From NCBI GenBank assembly GCA_003225055.1, contig QIAU01000170.1, positions 1 to 37,878 on the forward strand: a stretch of DNA of 37,878 bases, given 5' to 3'. The position numbers and the translations under genes were made by a program. Positions 14,984 to 23,901 of this stretch are shown here, one piece after another. Positions within the stretch are counted from its first letter, which is position 1; the number at the start of each line of letters is the position of its first letter. The notes beneath the pieces are model-generated. The model was not told the DNA's origin, ran no database searches, and was given only the letters and a program-made list of their open reading frames with translations. The stretch comes from Acidobacteriota bacterium. GTDB lineage: Bacteria; Acidobacteriota; Terriglobia; Terriglobales; Acidobacteriaceae.

Positions 14984-15113
14984 GGCAGCTGGTCAAAGCA
15001 GAAATTGAGATCCCGCGCTGCGCCGTTGTTGTTATAGACGGGAGGATGGGCGCAGAAACCGTCCTGGTCATTTCTCAATCGCTGACCTCGCTGATCTGGA
15101 TTGCAGGATCTCG

Positions 15114-15143
15114 TTGAGAGGTTCTAGTCCTCCCCTTTATAAT
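15114..15143 (+). promoter_or_regulatory. Strong sigma-70 promoter for uvrA
   Basis: TTGAGA (15114-15119), 18-base spacer, perfect TATAAT (15138-15143). Transcription would start near 15150, giving a leader of about 87 bases before the uvrA ATG. I saw no LexA-type box next to it. Confidence 0.65.
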
Positions 15144-15236
15144 GGAAGATACCGCAGTGTTCCCGACGATATCCGCTGGAGGGAGCCCGAGTCTCCTGTT
15201 CCCTGTCTTGCTCCGGCGGCTGCGGTAACTCCGAAG

Positions 15237-18155
15237 ATGTCCACCGAATCCATTGTTGTTCGCGGCGCGCGCGTCCATAACCTGAAGAACATCGATTTCG
15301 AGATCCCTCACAACACCCTGACGGTGGTGACCGGAGTGTCAGGATCGGGCAAGTCGTCGCTCGCCTTCGACACGATCTATGCGGAAGGGCAGCGCCGCTA
15401 TGTGGAGTCGCTGTCGGCGTACGCGCGCCAGTTTTTGGAGCGGATCGAAAAGCCGGATGCGGATAGGATCGACGGAATCGCTCCCGCGGTCGCGATCCGG
15501 CAGAAGAATACCACGCGGAACCCGCGCTCGACCGTGGCGACCGCCACCGAGATCTACGACTACTTGCGTCTGTTGTTTGCTCGCGTGGGCCGGACGTACT
15601 GCGTCAGATGCGGGAAGGAAGTTAAGAAGGACACGGTCGACGAAGTTGCCGACGCCGTGCTCGCCATGGGTGAAGGCACGCGGCTGAATGTGCTGTTCCC
15701 GCTCAGAGTAGCCGGAGCGCCTTCTGAGGAGACCGAGAAAAAGAAAGCCCGGGCTGCAAAGAAGAAAGAGGAAAGCCTCGATTCCGATCTCCTGAAAGCG
15801 CGGCTCTTCGATCTCCGCAAGCGGGGCTTCAACCGGCTCTACCAGAAAAGACAGATTTTTGAGTTCTCGACGCCCGAGTCGTTACTTGACATCGACTTCT
15901 CCCAGCCTGTGTTCCTGTTGAGCGATCGAATCCGAGTCTCAGCCGATGTTCGTTCACGCATCGTGGATGCGATTGAGAGCTGCTATCGCGAATCCGGCGA
16001 GGTGGTCTTCGAGACGGCCCCCCGCGAGGACGAAGCCGGCCCACAGATCCGTTTCGCGAATCGCTTCGAGTGCAAGCACTGCAGCATCCGCTACCAAGAG
16101 CCCGAGCCGCGGCTGTTCTCGTTCAATAGTCCGTATGGCGCGTGCCCGCGTTGCCAGGGTTTCGGCAACACCATTGACTTCGATCTCGACCTGGTCATTC
16201 CCGACAAGACCAAGACTCTGGCTGAGGGTGCTATCGAGCCCTGGACCAAGCCGAAGTACCGTCCTCTCAACACCGAGCTGAAGCGCTTTGCTAAGCAGGT
16301 GGAAATTCCGCTCGACGCGCCCTGGGCAGCACTCGATCCGGAGCACCAGCGGATGATTATCGGCGGCGAAGGCCGCTTTCCGGGGGTGCGCGGATTCTTT
16401 AATCACCTGGAGCGCAAGAAGTACAAGCTGCATGTGCGCGTCTTCCTAAGCCGGTACCGCGGGTACTCCCTCTGCTCGACCTGCGGAGGAGCGCGGCTGC
16501 GGGTGGAAGCTCGCCAGGTGAAGATCAACGGCCACAATATCTGTGAAGTTTGCAGCCTGACCGTGGAACAGGCCTCGCAGTTTTTCTCCGAAGTAACACT
16601 GACGACGCAGGAAGCCGGCATTGCCGAAAAGCTGCTGGAGGAAATCGAGGAACGACTGAAGTTCTTGAACGAAGTCGGGCTGGAGTACCTGACACTCAAC
16701 CGCTTGTCGTCAACTCTGTCGGGCGGTGAGGCGCAACGAATCCAACTCGCAACTTCTCTGGGGTCGCGCCTGGTGGGAACGTTGTACGTGCTCGATGAGC
16801 CATCCATTGGCCTGCACAGCCGCGATACGCACCGGCTGATCAAGATCCTTCATGACTTGCGCGATCTGGGGAACACGATTCTCGTCGTGGAACATGATCC
16901 TGACATTATGAAGGCTTCCGATCGCATCCTCGATCTCGGTCCCGGCGCGGGCGAGAGCGGCGGCAACGTCATCGCTACGGGAAACTATGAGCAGATAATC
17001 AAGAATCCCGCGTCGCTGACCGGACGCTATCTTTCCGAGGACCTGCGGATTCAGCTGCCCAATGCGCGGCGAAAGCCCAGCCCGCACGAGATCAGAATCA
17101 AAGGGGCGCGAGAGCACAATCTCAAGAACCTCGATTTGACCATCCCGCTGAACATGATCGTGGCCATCACCGGCGTTTCCGGATCGGGCAAATCGACCTT
17201 ACTGCACGACGTTCTCTATCCGGCGTTGGCGACGGCCAAGAAACAGACCAATGGGACGCTCCCGGCGCCGGCGAATTGGACGAAGCTTGAAGGCGCTGAG
17301 TTCGTTGACGAAGTGATCCTGGTTGACCAGTCGCCGATCGGGAGAACGCCGCGCTCGAATCCGGTTACCTACATCAAGGCCTTCGACGGCGTCCGCGACT
17401 TGTTCGCTTCCCTGCCCGAGGCGCAAAAGCGAGGTTTCACGGCCGGGCATTTTTCCTTCAACATTCCCGGCGGACGCTGCGAAACTTGCCAGGGTGACGG
17501 TACGGTGACGGTCGAGATGCAGTTCCTCGCCGACGTGGAACTCATCTGCGAAGAATGCAAAGGCACGCGCTACAAGCTCGAGGTGCTCGAGGTTCGTTAT
17601 CGTGGCAAGAACATCCAAGAGGTGTTGAACCTCACCGTCAAAGAAGCGCTGCAGTTTTTCGCCAACGCCCCCAAAATCACCGAGAAGTTGCGGGTTCTCG
17701 AGGAGGTCGGGCTAGGTTACCTGCGATTGGGGCAATCGGCCACCACGCTGTCGGGCGGCGAAGCGCAGCGCATGAAGCTGGCGGCGCATCTGCCGGGGGC
17801 TCGCCAGATGATGCGGCCGGCGACGGGAGAGGAAGCCAGGCATCGCCATCGCATACTTTACATCTTCGACGAGCCAACCACCGGGCTTCACTTCGACGAT
17901 GTCAGCAAATTGCTGGCCGCGTTCCGCCGTCTGATTGACGCGGGCGGATCGATCCTGGTGATCGAGCACAACCTGGAGGTCATTAAGACGGCCGACTGGG
18001 TGATTGATCTCGGCCCGGAAGGTGGCGAACGCGGCGGCTATGTCGTGGGCGCTGGCCCGCCGGAAGCAATTGCCAAGATTCCGGCGTCCTACACCGGAAA
18101 ATATCTGGCGCGCATCTTGAACGGTAATGGCTCGCGCTCGAATGGCAGGAAATAG
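15237..18155 (+). CDS. uvrA: Excinuclease ABC subunit A (UvrA)
   Basis: 972 residues, slightly over the usual 940. Two ABC modules: Walker A GVSGSGKSS (about 33-41) and GVSGSGKST (about 645), signatures LSGGEAQR twice, Walker B VLDEPSIGLH and IFDEPTTGLH. Zinc-finger cysteines are seen in CVRCG/CKHC-CPRC, in CSTCGG and in CETCQG-CEECKG. UvrA dimers scan DNA for bulky damage and load UvrB in nucleotide-excision repair. An extra Lys/Glu-rich insertion (EETEKKKARAAKKKEE, near residue 165) lies in the first signature-domain region. ATG 15237 is chosen because MSTESIVVRGARVHNLKNI is the family N-terminus; upstream in-frame TTG lies inside the promoter. The 3' end overlaps the next gene by 29 bases. 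Confidence 0.96.
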   Translation: MSTESIVVRGARVHNLKNIDFEIPHNTLTVVTGVSGSGKSSLAFDTIYAEGQRRYVESLSAYARQFLERIEKPDADRIDGIAPAVAIRQKNTTRNPRSTVATATEIYDYLRLLFARVGRTYCVRCGKEVKKDTVDEVADAVLAMGEGTRLNVLFPLRVAGAPSEETEKKKARAAKKKEESLDSDLLKARLFDLRKRGFNRLYQKRQIFEFSTPESLLDIDFSQPVFLLSDRIRVSADVRSRIVDAIESCYRESGEVVFETAPREDEAGPQIRFANRFECKHCSIRYQEPEPRLFSFNSPYGACPRCQGFGNTIDFDLDLVIPDKTKTLAEGAIEPWTKPKYRPLNTELKRFAKQVEIPLDAPWAALDPEHQRMIIGGEGRFPGVRGFFNHLERKKYKLHVRVFLSRYRGYSLCSTCGGARLRVEARQVKINGHNICEVCSLTVEQASQFFSEVTLTTQEAGIAEKLLEEIEERLKFLNEVGLEYLTLNRLSSTLSGGEAQRIQLATSLGSRLVGTLYVLDEPSIGLHSRDTHRLIKILHDLRDLGNTILVVEHDPDIMKASDRILDLGPGAGESGGNVIATGNYEQIIKNPASLTGRYLSEDLRIQLPNARRKPSPHEIRIKGAREHNLKNLDLTIPLNMIVAITGVSGSGKSTLLHDVLYPALATAKKQTNGTLPAPANWTKLEGAEFVDEVILVDQSPIGRTPRSNPVTYIKAFDGVRDLFASLPEAQKRGFTAGHFSFNIPGGRCETCQGDGTVTVEMQFLADVELICEECKGTRYKLEVLEVRYRGKNIQEVLNLTVKEALQFFANAPKITEKLRVLEEVGLGYLRLGQSATTLSGGEAQRMKLAAHLPGARQMMRPATGEEARHRHRILYIFDEPTTGLHFDDVSKLLAAFRRLIDAGGSILVIEHNLEVIKTADWVIDLGPEGGERGGYVVGAGPPEAIAKIPASYTGKYLARILNGNGSRSNGRK

Positions 18156-19458
18156 TCGACTCCTAACGGTGCTGGCGACCGGGCTGCTCGTCCTCAACGC
18201 TCAAGCGGCGCAGACCACGCATACTACCGTACGGCATCAGAAGATTGCGGTCGAAGACCCTTCGTTTCCTCCGGAACTAAAACAGGCTGAAGCGGCCATT
18301 CAAAAAAGAGACTATGCCACCGCCGAGCCGTTGTTGAGAAAGGTCACCGAACGCAATCCTTCCAACTACCAAGCATGGTTCGATCTCGGCTTTGTATACA
18401 ACGCCCAGGGCCAGGTTGAGCAATCGGTCGCCGCCTACCGCAAGTCGGTCGCCGCCAAACCCGACGTTTTCGAGTCCAACCTCAATCTCGGGCTCATGCT
18501 GGTTAAGAGCAATCAGCCCGACTCCGAGAAATTTCTGCGGGCCGCTACCGCTCTCACGCCGACCGACCGCGTGCAAGAGGGCCAGGAACGCGCCTGGCTT
18601 TCTCTGGGACACGTCCTGGAAGCAAGCAAGCCAACTGAAGCGCTGGCCGCGTATCGCCGGGCTGCGGAACTTCAGCCCAGAGATCCCGAGCCTCATCTTT
18701 CTGCCGCTTCCCTGCTGGAAAAGGAAAACCAGTTTGCCGAGGCGGAGCACCAATATCGGCAGGTTCTCACCGTCGATCCGAAATCAGCCGACGCACTGAT
18801 TGGAATCTCCAACATCTACATGCGAGGCGCTCGTCTCCTCGACGCTGCGGATACCTTGCGACAACTAGTGGCGGTGCGCCCGGACTATGCGCCAGGTCAT
18901 TTCCAGTTGGGCCGGGTGCTGGCCGCGGACCAGAAGTACGCTGATGCGGCGGCCGAGCTCGAGGCCGGACGGAAGCTCGCCCCCGATGACACGCCGGCAC
19001 AAAAGGATCTGGCCGACGTCTACCTAGCCTTGGGAAAATACGACCGGGCCTTGCCCCTGTACCAGACGCTATTAGCCGGTTCACCCGACGATCCCGTGCT
19101 GCACCAGAGTCTGGGCCGCGCTTACATGAAAAAACGCGATTTTCCCGCGGCGGAGAAGGAGTTTCTTACCGCCCTCGAGCTGAAGCCTGATTTCGGAGAC
19201 GCGTATTGGGATCTGGCTAATGCCGCGAGCGAAAACAAGAATTATCAGCGGACTATTCAGGCCTTGGATTTGCGTCGAAAGTTTCTGCCGGAAAACCCGG
19301 GGAGTTATTTTCTGCGCGCCACCGCCTACGATCACCTGCGGGTCTACAAAGAGGCGGCGGTGAATTATCATCGCTTCCTGGAGACCGCGAACGGCCAGTT
19401 TCCGGACCAACAATGGCAGGCACGGCATCGACTGATCGCGATCGAACCAAAGAAATAA
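18127..19458 (+). CDS. Exported TPR-repeat protein
   Basis: 443 residues. An N-terminal signal sequence (LLTVLATGLLVLNAQA) is followed by about nine TPR units, recognisable by the W-LG-x-A, Y-AP-A-x2-F spacing (for example YQAWFDLGFVYNAQGQ, DALIGISNIYMRGARL, PVLHQSLGRAYMKKRD). TPR proteins act as protein-interaction scaffolds; location is periplasmic or membrane-anchored. The partner is unknown. The start at 18127 overlaps uvrA by 29 bases; ATG 18142 (MAGNSRLL) is equally possible. The next gene follows after three bases, so the three exported proteins here form one operon, possibly read from uvrA. Confidence 0.85.
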   Translation: MARARMAGNSRLLTVLATGLLVLNAQAAQTTHTTVRHQKIAVEDPSFPPELKQAEAAIQKRDYATAEPLLRKVTERNPSNYQAWFDLGFVYNAQGQVEQSVAAYRKSVAAKPDVFESNLNLGLMLVKSNQPDSEKFLRAATALTPTDRVQEGQERAWLSLGHVLEASKPTEALAAYRRAAELQPRDPEPHLSAASLLEKENQFAEAEHQYRQVLTVDPKSADALIGISNIYMRGARLLDAADTLRQLVAVRPDYAPGHFQLGRVLAADQKYADAAAELEAGRKLAPDDTPAQKDLADVYLALGKYDRALPLYQTLLAGSPDDPVLHQSLGRAYMKKRDFPAAEKEFLTALELKPDFGDAYWDLANAASENKNYQRTIQALDLRRKFLPENPGSYFLRATAYDHLRVYKEAAVNYHRFLETANGQFPDQQWQARHRLIAIEPKK

Positions 19459-19461
19459 GAC

Positions 19462-19899
19462 ATGCGAACCTGGGTCATAATCTCGTTAGTTGTCCTGGCT
19501 TGGTCCTCAGTGGTTTTGGCCAAAAAGGATGAGACCGTCGAGCAATTGAAAGCCCGGGTCGACGCCGCCAAGCCGGCCGAACGCATTGAGCTTTGCCTGA
19601 AGATCGCGGAACGACAATTGGATGCCGCAGACAAGCTTTACACGAGCGGCAAGGTCGATGTGGCGAGGGCGGATATTCAGGAGGTTGTCACCTACTCCGA
19701 GCAAGCCCGCGACACGGCAACCAGCTCCGGCAAGAAGCTTAAGAATGCGGAGATTTCCGTCCGCAAGATGGCCAACCGGCTGCGCGATATGAAACACACG
19801 TTGAATTTTGAAGATCAGGGGCCTGTACAAGAGGCTATCGACCACCTGGAACGGGTACGTACCGATTTGCTCGCCACAATGTTCGGGAGCAGCAAATGA
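19462..19899 (+). CDS. Small exported helical protein, function unknown
   Basis: 145 residues: signal peptide MRTWVIISLVVLAWSSVVLA, then a mature part that is nearly all helix with heptad-like Leu/Ala/Lys spacing (RIELCLKIAERQLDAADKLY, KLKNAEISVRKMANRLRDM). It probably forms helical hairpins or a coiled coil. It starts three bases after the TPR gene stop and overlaps the next gene by four bases (ATGA), which supports joint translation. Not recognised as a named family. Confidence 0.75.
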   Translation: MRTWVIISLVVLAWSSVVLAKKDETVEQLKARVDAAKPAERIELCLKIAERQLDAADKLYTSGKVDVARADIQEVVTYSEQARDTATSSGKKLKNAEISVRKMANRLRDMKHTLNFEDQGPVQEAIDHLERVRTDLLATMFGSSK

Positions 19900-20435
19900 G
19901 GAAAAAGCGTCTACTCACGGTGATACTGCTGGCCGGGTTGGTTTTCAAGGCTGATGCTCAACGCCATGCTGACCTGACTGCGGCCGAAATCGACCAGCTC
20001 CGCGACACCGCCATGGAGCCCGATCAGCGCCTCAAGCTTTTCCTTAAGTTTGCACATGAACGCTTAGATCAGCTGCAACTTGTACGCACCGATCCGAAAA
20101 TAAGTGTGGCTGAGCGTCCGGCGGAAACGCACAAGCGGCTGCAGGATTTCCTGGATGTCTACGACGAGTTGGACGACAACATCGACATGTACATGGATCG
20201 CAAGAGCGATATTCGCAAGCCGCTGAAGGCCATCATTGAGGCCGACGCGGAGTTTCAGGCCAAGTTGAAGACGTTCCGCGAGGGGCTCACGGCTGCCAAG
20301 GAAGATACGAAGTTGTACGGGTTTGTGCTGACGAACGCCATCGACGCGGTCGGTAGCGGCGCCACCGACCACCGCAAACTGCTCGACGAGCAGGAGGAGA
20401 TGGCCAAGCACAAAAAGAAGAAAAAAAACGATTAA
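19896..20435 (+). CDS. Exported helical protein with poly-lysine tail
   Basis: 179 residues: signal peptide RLLTVILLAGLVFKADAQ, a helical body (LRDTAMEPDQRLKLFLKFAHERLDQ, HKRLQDFLDVYDELDDNIDMY), and a C-terminus HKKKKKND. Its body resembles that of the preceding gene in length, composition and the x-RL-LxLKxA-ER-LD motif, so the pair may be diverged paralogs. The tail could bind nucleic acid or acidic surfaces. ATGA overlap with the upstream gene. Confidence 0.75.
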   Translation: MRKKRLLTVILLAGLVFKADAQRHADLTAAEIDQLRDTAMEPDQRLKLFLKFAHERLDQLQLVRTDPKISVAERPAETHKRLQDFLDVYDELDDNIDMYMDRKSDIRKPLKAIIEADAEFQAKLKTFREGLTAAKEDTKLYGFVLTNAIDAVGSGATDHRKLLDEQEEMAKHKKKKKND

Positions 20436-20499
20436 CCGCCGCGCACGCACAGGAGGCAGAGAGAATTTGCCTGGCTCTCGGCGAAGGCGGCGATCTCTG

Positions 20500-20515
20500 C
20501 CCTGAAAGGGTTTTT
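20500..20515 (+). terminator. Weak intrinsic terminator
   Basis: CCCT (20500-20503), short loop, AGGG (20507-20510), then TTTTT (20511-20515). The stem is only four pairs, so termination would be partial. It sits after the exported-protein trio and before the metalloprotease. Confidence 0.35.
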
Positions 20516-20543
20516 CTGCTAACCTAGGCCTAGCTGGGCCACC

Positions 20544-21230
20544 GTGAGAGACCTGTTAGTTCCCATTTTCCAGGAAAGCTATCGCGAGTTGAGGCCGCGC
20601 GCGCCGGTGCCGGAGTTTGTGGTCGAATTCTTCGCCTTCGCGAACGTCAACAACACCATCCGGCTGCGCGACGGTAGGCTGCTGGTGCGGCTTTCCGACC
20701 TGCTGGAGGGCGCTCCGGAGAGCGTGTTGCGCGCGATCGCTCATATTCTGCTGGCCAAGATGTACCGGAAACCGATAGAACGCTCCTACGCCAGCCGCTA
20801 TCGGAAATACGTTTCCAGCCATGAGATCGCGGGCAGGACCGACCTGGTGAGGCAAATCCGCGGCCGCAAGCGTATCGAGTCGGCGCGCGGTCGAGCCTAC
20901 GATCTGGACAAGATTTTCGAGCAACTAAATGAGCGGTTTTTCTTCCGCCTGTTGGCCCGGCCGCGAATGACCTGGAGCCAGAATCACGCCCGCAATAGCC
21001 TGGCTCACTATGACCCGGCCCATAACGCGATTGTGGTCAGCCGCGTTTTTGACCACCCCCGGGTGCCGCGGCATGTGGTGGAGTACATCGTTTATCATGA
21101 GATGCTGCACCTGAAGCATCCGGTCAAGCTGCGCGGCAGCCGCCGCTGCGTGCATTCGCCGGCCTTCCAGGCGGAAGAGAAGCTGTTCCCTCACTTGGTG
21201 GAGGCGAAGGAGTTCCTGAAAAGCCTTTGA
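20544..21230 (+). CDS. SprT/WLM-like zinc metallopeptidase
   Basis: 228 residues. The zincin motif is YHEMLHLKHP (H185, E186, H189), with a third ligand candidate in CVHSPAF (H204), the HExxH...H pattern of SprT/YgjP-like and M48-like peptidases. No signal peptide or membrane helix, so it is cytoplasmic. The Arg/Lys-rich middle (RKYVSSHEIAGRTDLVRQIRGRKR) could contact DNA or RNA, as in SprT relatives; this is speculation. GTG 20544 is the start, with only a weak ribosome site. Function in this organism is unknown. Confidence 0.75.
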   Translation: MRDLLVPIFQESYRELRPRAPVPEFVVEFFAFANVNNTIRLRDGRLLVRLSDLLEGAPESVLRAIAHILLAKMYRKPIERSYASRYRKYVSSHEIAGRTDLVRQIRGRKRIESARGRAYDLDKIFEQLNERFFFRLLARPRMTWSQNHARNSLAHYDPAHNAIVVSRVFDHPRVPRHVVEYIVYHEMLHLKHPVKLRGSRRCVHSPAFQAEEKLFPHLVEAKEFLKSL

Positions 21231-21325
21231 GATCTTTCGGATGGGGCGTGGCGGGACCAATATCGCACCTCGGCGTGATTTAGCGCGTTGACCATGAGCG
21301 TGGCAGAAGACTATCCTATTTAGTT

Positions 21326-21344
21326 GAAATTGAAATTCATTTTC
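21326..21344 (+). promoter_or_regulatory. Fur-box-like operator upstream of the iron locus
   Basis: The 19-base site GAAATTGAAATTCATTTTC matches the Fur consensus GATAATGATAATCATTATC at 14 of 19 positions and keeps its dyad. It lies 38 bases upstream of the FTR1 gene, in an A/T-rich patch that stands out from the GC-rich surroundings. Confidence 0.6.
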
Positions 21345-21381
21345 AAAATCATCGTCGTCCGGCGGCAGGACTGCCTACATC

Positions 21382-22632
21382 ATGCTTGAAGCCTTCGTTA
21401 TCACGCTGCGGGAAGGGGTGGAAGCCGCCCTGATCGTTGGCATTACTCTGGCTTATCTGGCCAAGATTGGCCGGCCCGAACTGCGCAAATCGGTGTACGC
21501 CGCCCTGGGCGCTGCTTTCCTGGGGAGCATTGGGGTCGCCATCCTATTGTCCCGCACTAACTTCAACCAGGACATTTTCGAAGGCTGGGTCATGCTGGCG
21601 GCGGCCTTTTTTGTCGTCACCATGGTCATCTTCATGATGAGGACGGGGCGAAAGCTCAAGGGCGAAATCGAAGGCAAGGTCGGATTGCTGGCCGGCGAAG
21701 GCTCCTGGTTCGGGCTGTTTGCTTTCGTTTTCCTGATGGTGTTGCGCGAAGGCGTGGAGACGGTGCTGATGCTGGGTGCCGTATCACTGAACACCAACGA
21801 ACTGCTGAACTTTATCGGTACGGTGCTGGGGGTGGCCGCGGCGGTGTTGTTCGGAGTGATGTTCGTCAAGGGCAGCGTACGAATCAATCTGCAAAAATTC
21901 TTCCGTGTGACCACGGTCATCCTGTTTTTCGTTGCTGCCCAACTGATCATCTCCGGATTGCATGAACTCTCCGAGAATGGTGTGCTCCGCTCTTCCAAGC
22001 GCGAGATGGCGATCATCGGGCCGATTGTGCGCAACGATCTGTTTTTCTTTGTGACGATCCTGGCACTGGCGGCTTTGATGGTGTTGTTCGAGGCCAAGCG
22101 GAGGGAGCCGAAGTCCACGCCCACCTCTCCGGCTGAGCGGCGCAAAGCGATTTGGAGCGCGCGTCGCGAGCAGTTCTGGATGGCTTCCGTGTACGCCACT
22201 TCATTCATCTTCATTATGCTGGTGACGGCCGAATTCATTTATACCAAGAGCGTGAGCGCGCTCTCGCCGGCTACGGAAGTTGCTTTTGTCGATGGCAAGG
22301 CGACGATCCCCTTCGAGCTGGTCTCCGACGGCGACCTGCACCGCTTCTCGGCCAGGGAGAACGGGACCGAGATCCGCTTCTGGCTGTACCGGAAGCCTGA
22401 CGGCCAGATTGCCACCGTGTACGATGCTTGCCAGATCTGCGGCGCGGTTGGATTCTACAAAACCGCCAGCGGTGTGGTGTGCAAAAACTGCGCCGCGCCC
22501 ATCAACCCGCCGTCGGTGGGCATGGCCGGAGGCTGCAATCCTATTCCCCTGAAGGCCACGGTGACCTCCGCTGCGGTCATCATCACGGAGGCGGACGTGG
22601 CGGCTGGTACACGCTACTTCCAACCGCAATAG
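21382..22632 (+). CDS. FTR1 iron permease fused to a DUF2318-like Cys-rich domain
   Basis: 416 residues. Residues 1-230 are an FTR1/EfeU permease with about seven helices and the two iron-binding REGxE motifs (R10-E14 in LREGVEAAL, R122-E126 in LREGVETVL). A further helix (about 265-287) leads to a domain outside the membrane with C350-x2-C353, C367-x2-C370 and C385 (DACQICGAVGF, VCKNCAAPI), which fits the DUF2318 family. In Campylobacter P19-type loci FTR1 and DUF2318 are separate genes. The protein likely moves Fe(III)/Fe(II) across the inner membrane, with the Cys domain handling metal or electrons. Fur-like operator upstream; the permease gene follows after three bases. Confidence 0.88.
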   Translation: MLEAFVITLREGVEAALIVGITLAYLAKIGRPELRKSVYAALGAAFLGSIGVAILLSRTNFNQDIFEGWVMLAAAFFVVTMVIFMMRTGRKLKGEIEGKVGLLAGEGSWFGLFAFVFLMVLREGVETVLMLGAVSLNTNELLNFIGTVLGVAAAVLFGVMFVKGSVRINLQKFFRVTTVILFFVAAQLIISGLHELSENGVLRSSKREMAIIGPIVRNDLFFFVTILALAALMVLFEAKRREPKSTPTSPAERRKAIWSARREQFWMASVYATSFIFIMLVTAEFIYTKSVSALSPATEVAFVDGKATIPFELVSDGDLHRFSARENGTEIRFWLYRKPDGQIATVYDACQICGAVGFYKTASGVVCKNCAAPINPPSVGMAGGCNPIPLKATVTSAAVIITEADVAAGTRYFQPQ

Positions 22633-22635
22633 GTC

Positions 22636-23901
22636 ATGTTCCTGCGTCTGGTCTATGAATCGTTCCGGCGACAAAAGCGGCGCAAGGTGCTGGCCGGCGT
22701 CGCCATAACCTTGGGCGTGGCTGTGGCCACCGCGATGATCGCTGTCGCCACCGACATCGGGGACAAGATCAATCGTGAGCTGCGCAGCTACGGTGCCAAC
22801 CTCGTAGTCACGCCGCAGGAAGACACACTGGATGTTGAGATCGGGGGCGTCAACCTGAAGCCGCCGAGCGACGGCGCTTTTCTGAACGAAGCCGACTTGC
22901 CAAAAATCCGCGGTACTTTCTGGGCGCACAACATCACCGGCTTTGCGCCCATGCTGCCAGTTACAACTAAGGTAAACAGTTCCACGCACGGGCGTGACGT
23001 CACCCTGCTCGGGACCTATTTTTCAAAAGAATTGAAGCTAGGCAAAGAGGATTTCGTCACCGGCGTCCGCGCCACCAATCCCTGGTGGAAGGTCCAGGGG
23101 GGATGGCCGGATGACAATTCTTTGGAGGTACTGGTCGGTGAGCGTCTAGCCTCCAGCCTTCAACTTCAGCCGGGAGATCAGATCGCGCTTGCCGGCCAGA
23201 GTCACCGGGTCGGCGGAATTCTTTCTACCGGCGGCGCCGAAGATGACGAGGTGGTTGCCCCTCTGGGAGTGGCCCAGCAGATCCTGGGCAAGCCGGGGTC
23301 GGTTCGCCGCATCTATGTCAGCGCGCTTACCAAACCGGAAGATGCCCTGGCACGACGCGATCCCAAGACCATGAATCCGGAGACCTACGATCGCTGGTAC
23401 TGCTCGCCTTACGTCGAGTCCATCGCCTATCAGCTCGAGGAAGCGATTCCGCATTCTCATGCCCAGCAGATTCGACAGGTCGCCCAGAACGAAGGTACGG
23501 TACTCTCACGCATCCAGGGGCTGATGCTGCTGGTCACCTTGGCCGCGTTGTTTGCGTCGGCTCTCGCGGTCTCGGCGGCGATGGCGACCGCAATTTTTGA
23601 ACGGCGTGGAGAAGTCGGGCTGATGAAGGCTTTGGGCGGCGGGAGTGCCTCGATCGCCGCGCTGTTCTTCACCGAAGCGGTTTTTCTCGCGGCGCTGGGC
23701 GGCACTGCCGGCTATTTTGTCGGAGTCGCGTTGGCACACCAAATCGGCCAGACCATTTTCAATTCGAAGATCACCATTCAGCCCGTGCTCTTCCCTATCA
23801 TCCTTGCGATTGCAGTGGCGGTGACGTTTCTCGGAAGTGCAGCAGCCATTCGGCGTGCGGTGTTATTGGATCCCGTGTTTGCATTGCGAGGCGAGGCATG
23901 A
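22636..23901 (+). CDS. ABC permease, FtsX/MacB-like (iron locus, first)
   Basis: 421 residues. One N-terminal helix (about 20-38), a large extracytoplasmic domain, then three C-terminal helices with the FtsX-type EVGLMKALGGGSASIAALFFTEAVFL. This is the type VII (MacB-like) topology used for mechanotransmission rather than classical import. In P19/FetMP-type loci two such permeases accompany FTR1 and DUF2318 genes. ATG 22636 lies three bases after FTR1; the stop overlaps the next gene by four bases. Confidence 0.86.
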   Translation: MFLRLVYESFRRQKRRKVLAGVAITLGVAVATAMIAVATDIGDKINRELRSYGANLVVTPQEDTLDVEIGGVNLKPPSDGAFLNEADLPKIRGTFWAHNITGFAPMLPVTTKVNSSTHGRDVTLLGTYFSKELKLGKEDFVTGVRATNPWWKVQGGWPDDNSLEVLVGERLASSLQLQPGDQIALAGQSHRVGGILSTGGAEDDEVVAPLGVAQQILGKPGSVRRIYVSALTKPEDALARRDPKTMNPETYDRWYCSPYVESIAYQLEEAIPHSHAQQIRQVAQNEGTVLSRIQGLMLLVTLAALFASALAVSAAMATAIFERRGEVGLMKALGGGSASIAALFFTEAVFLAALGGTAGYFVGVALAHQIGQTIFNSKITIQPVLFPIILAIAVAVTFLGSAAAIRRAVLLDPVFALRGEA

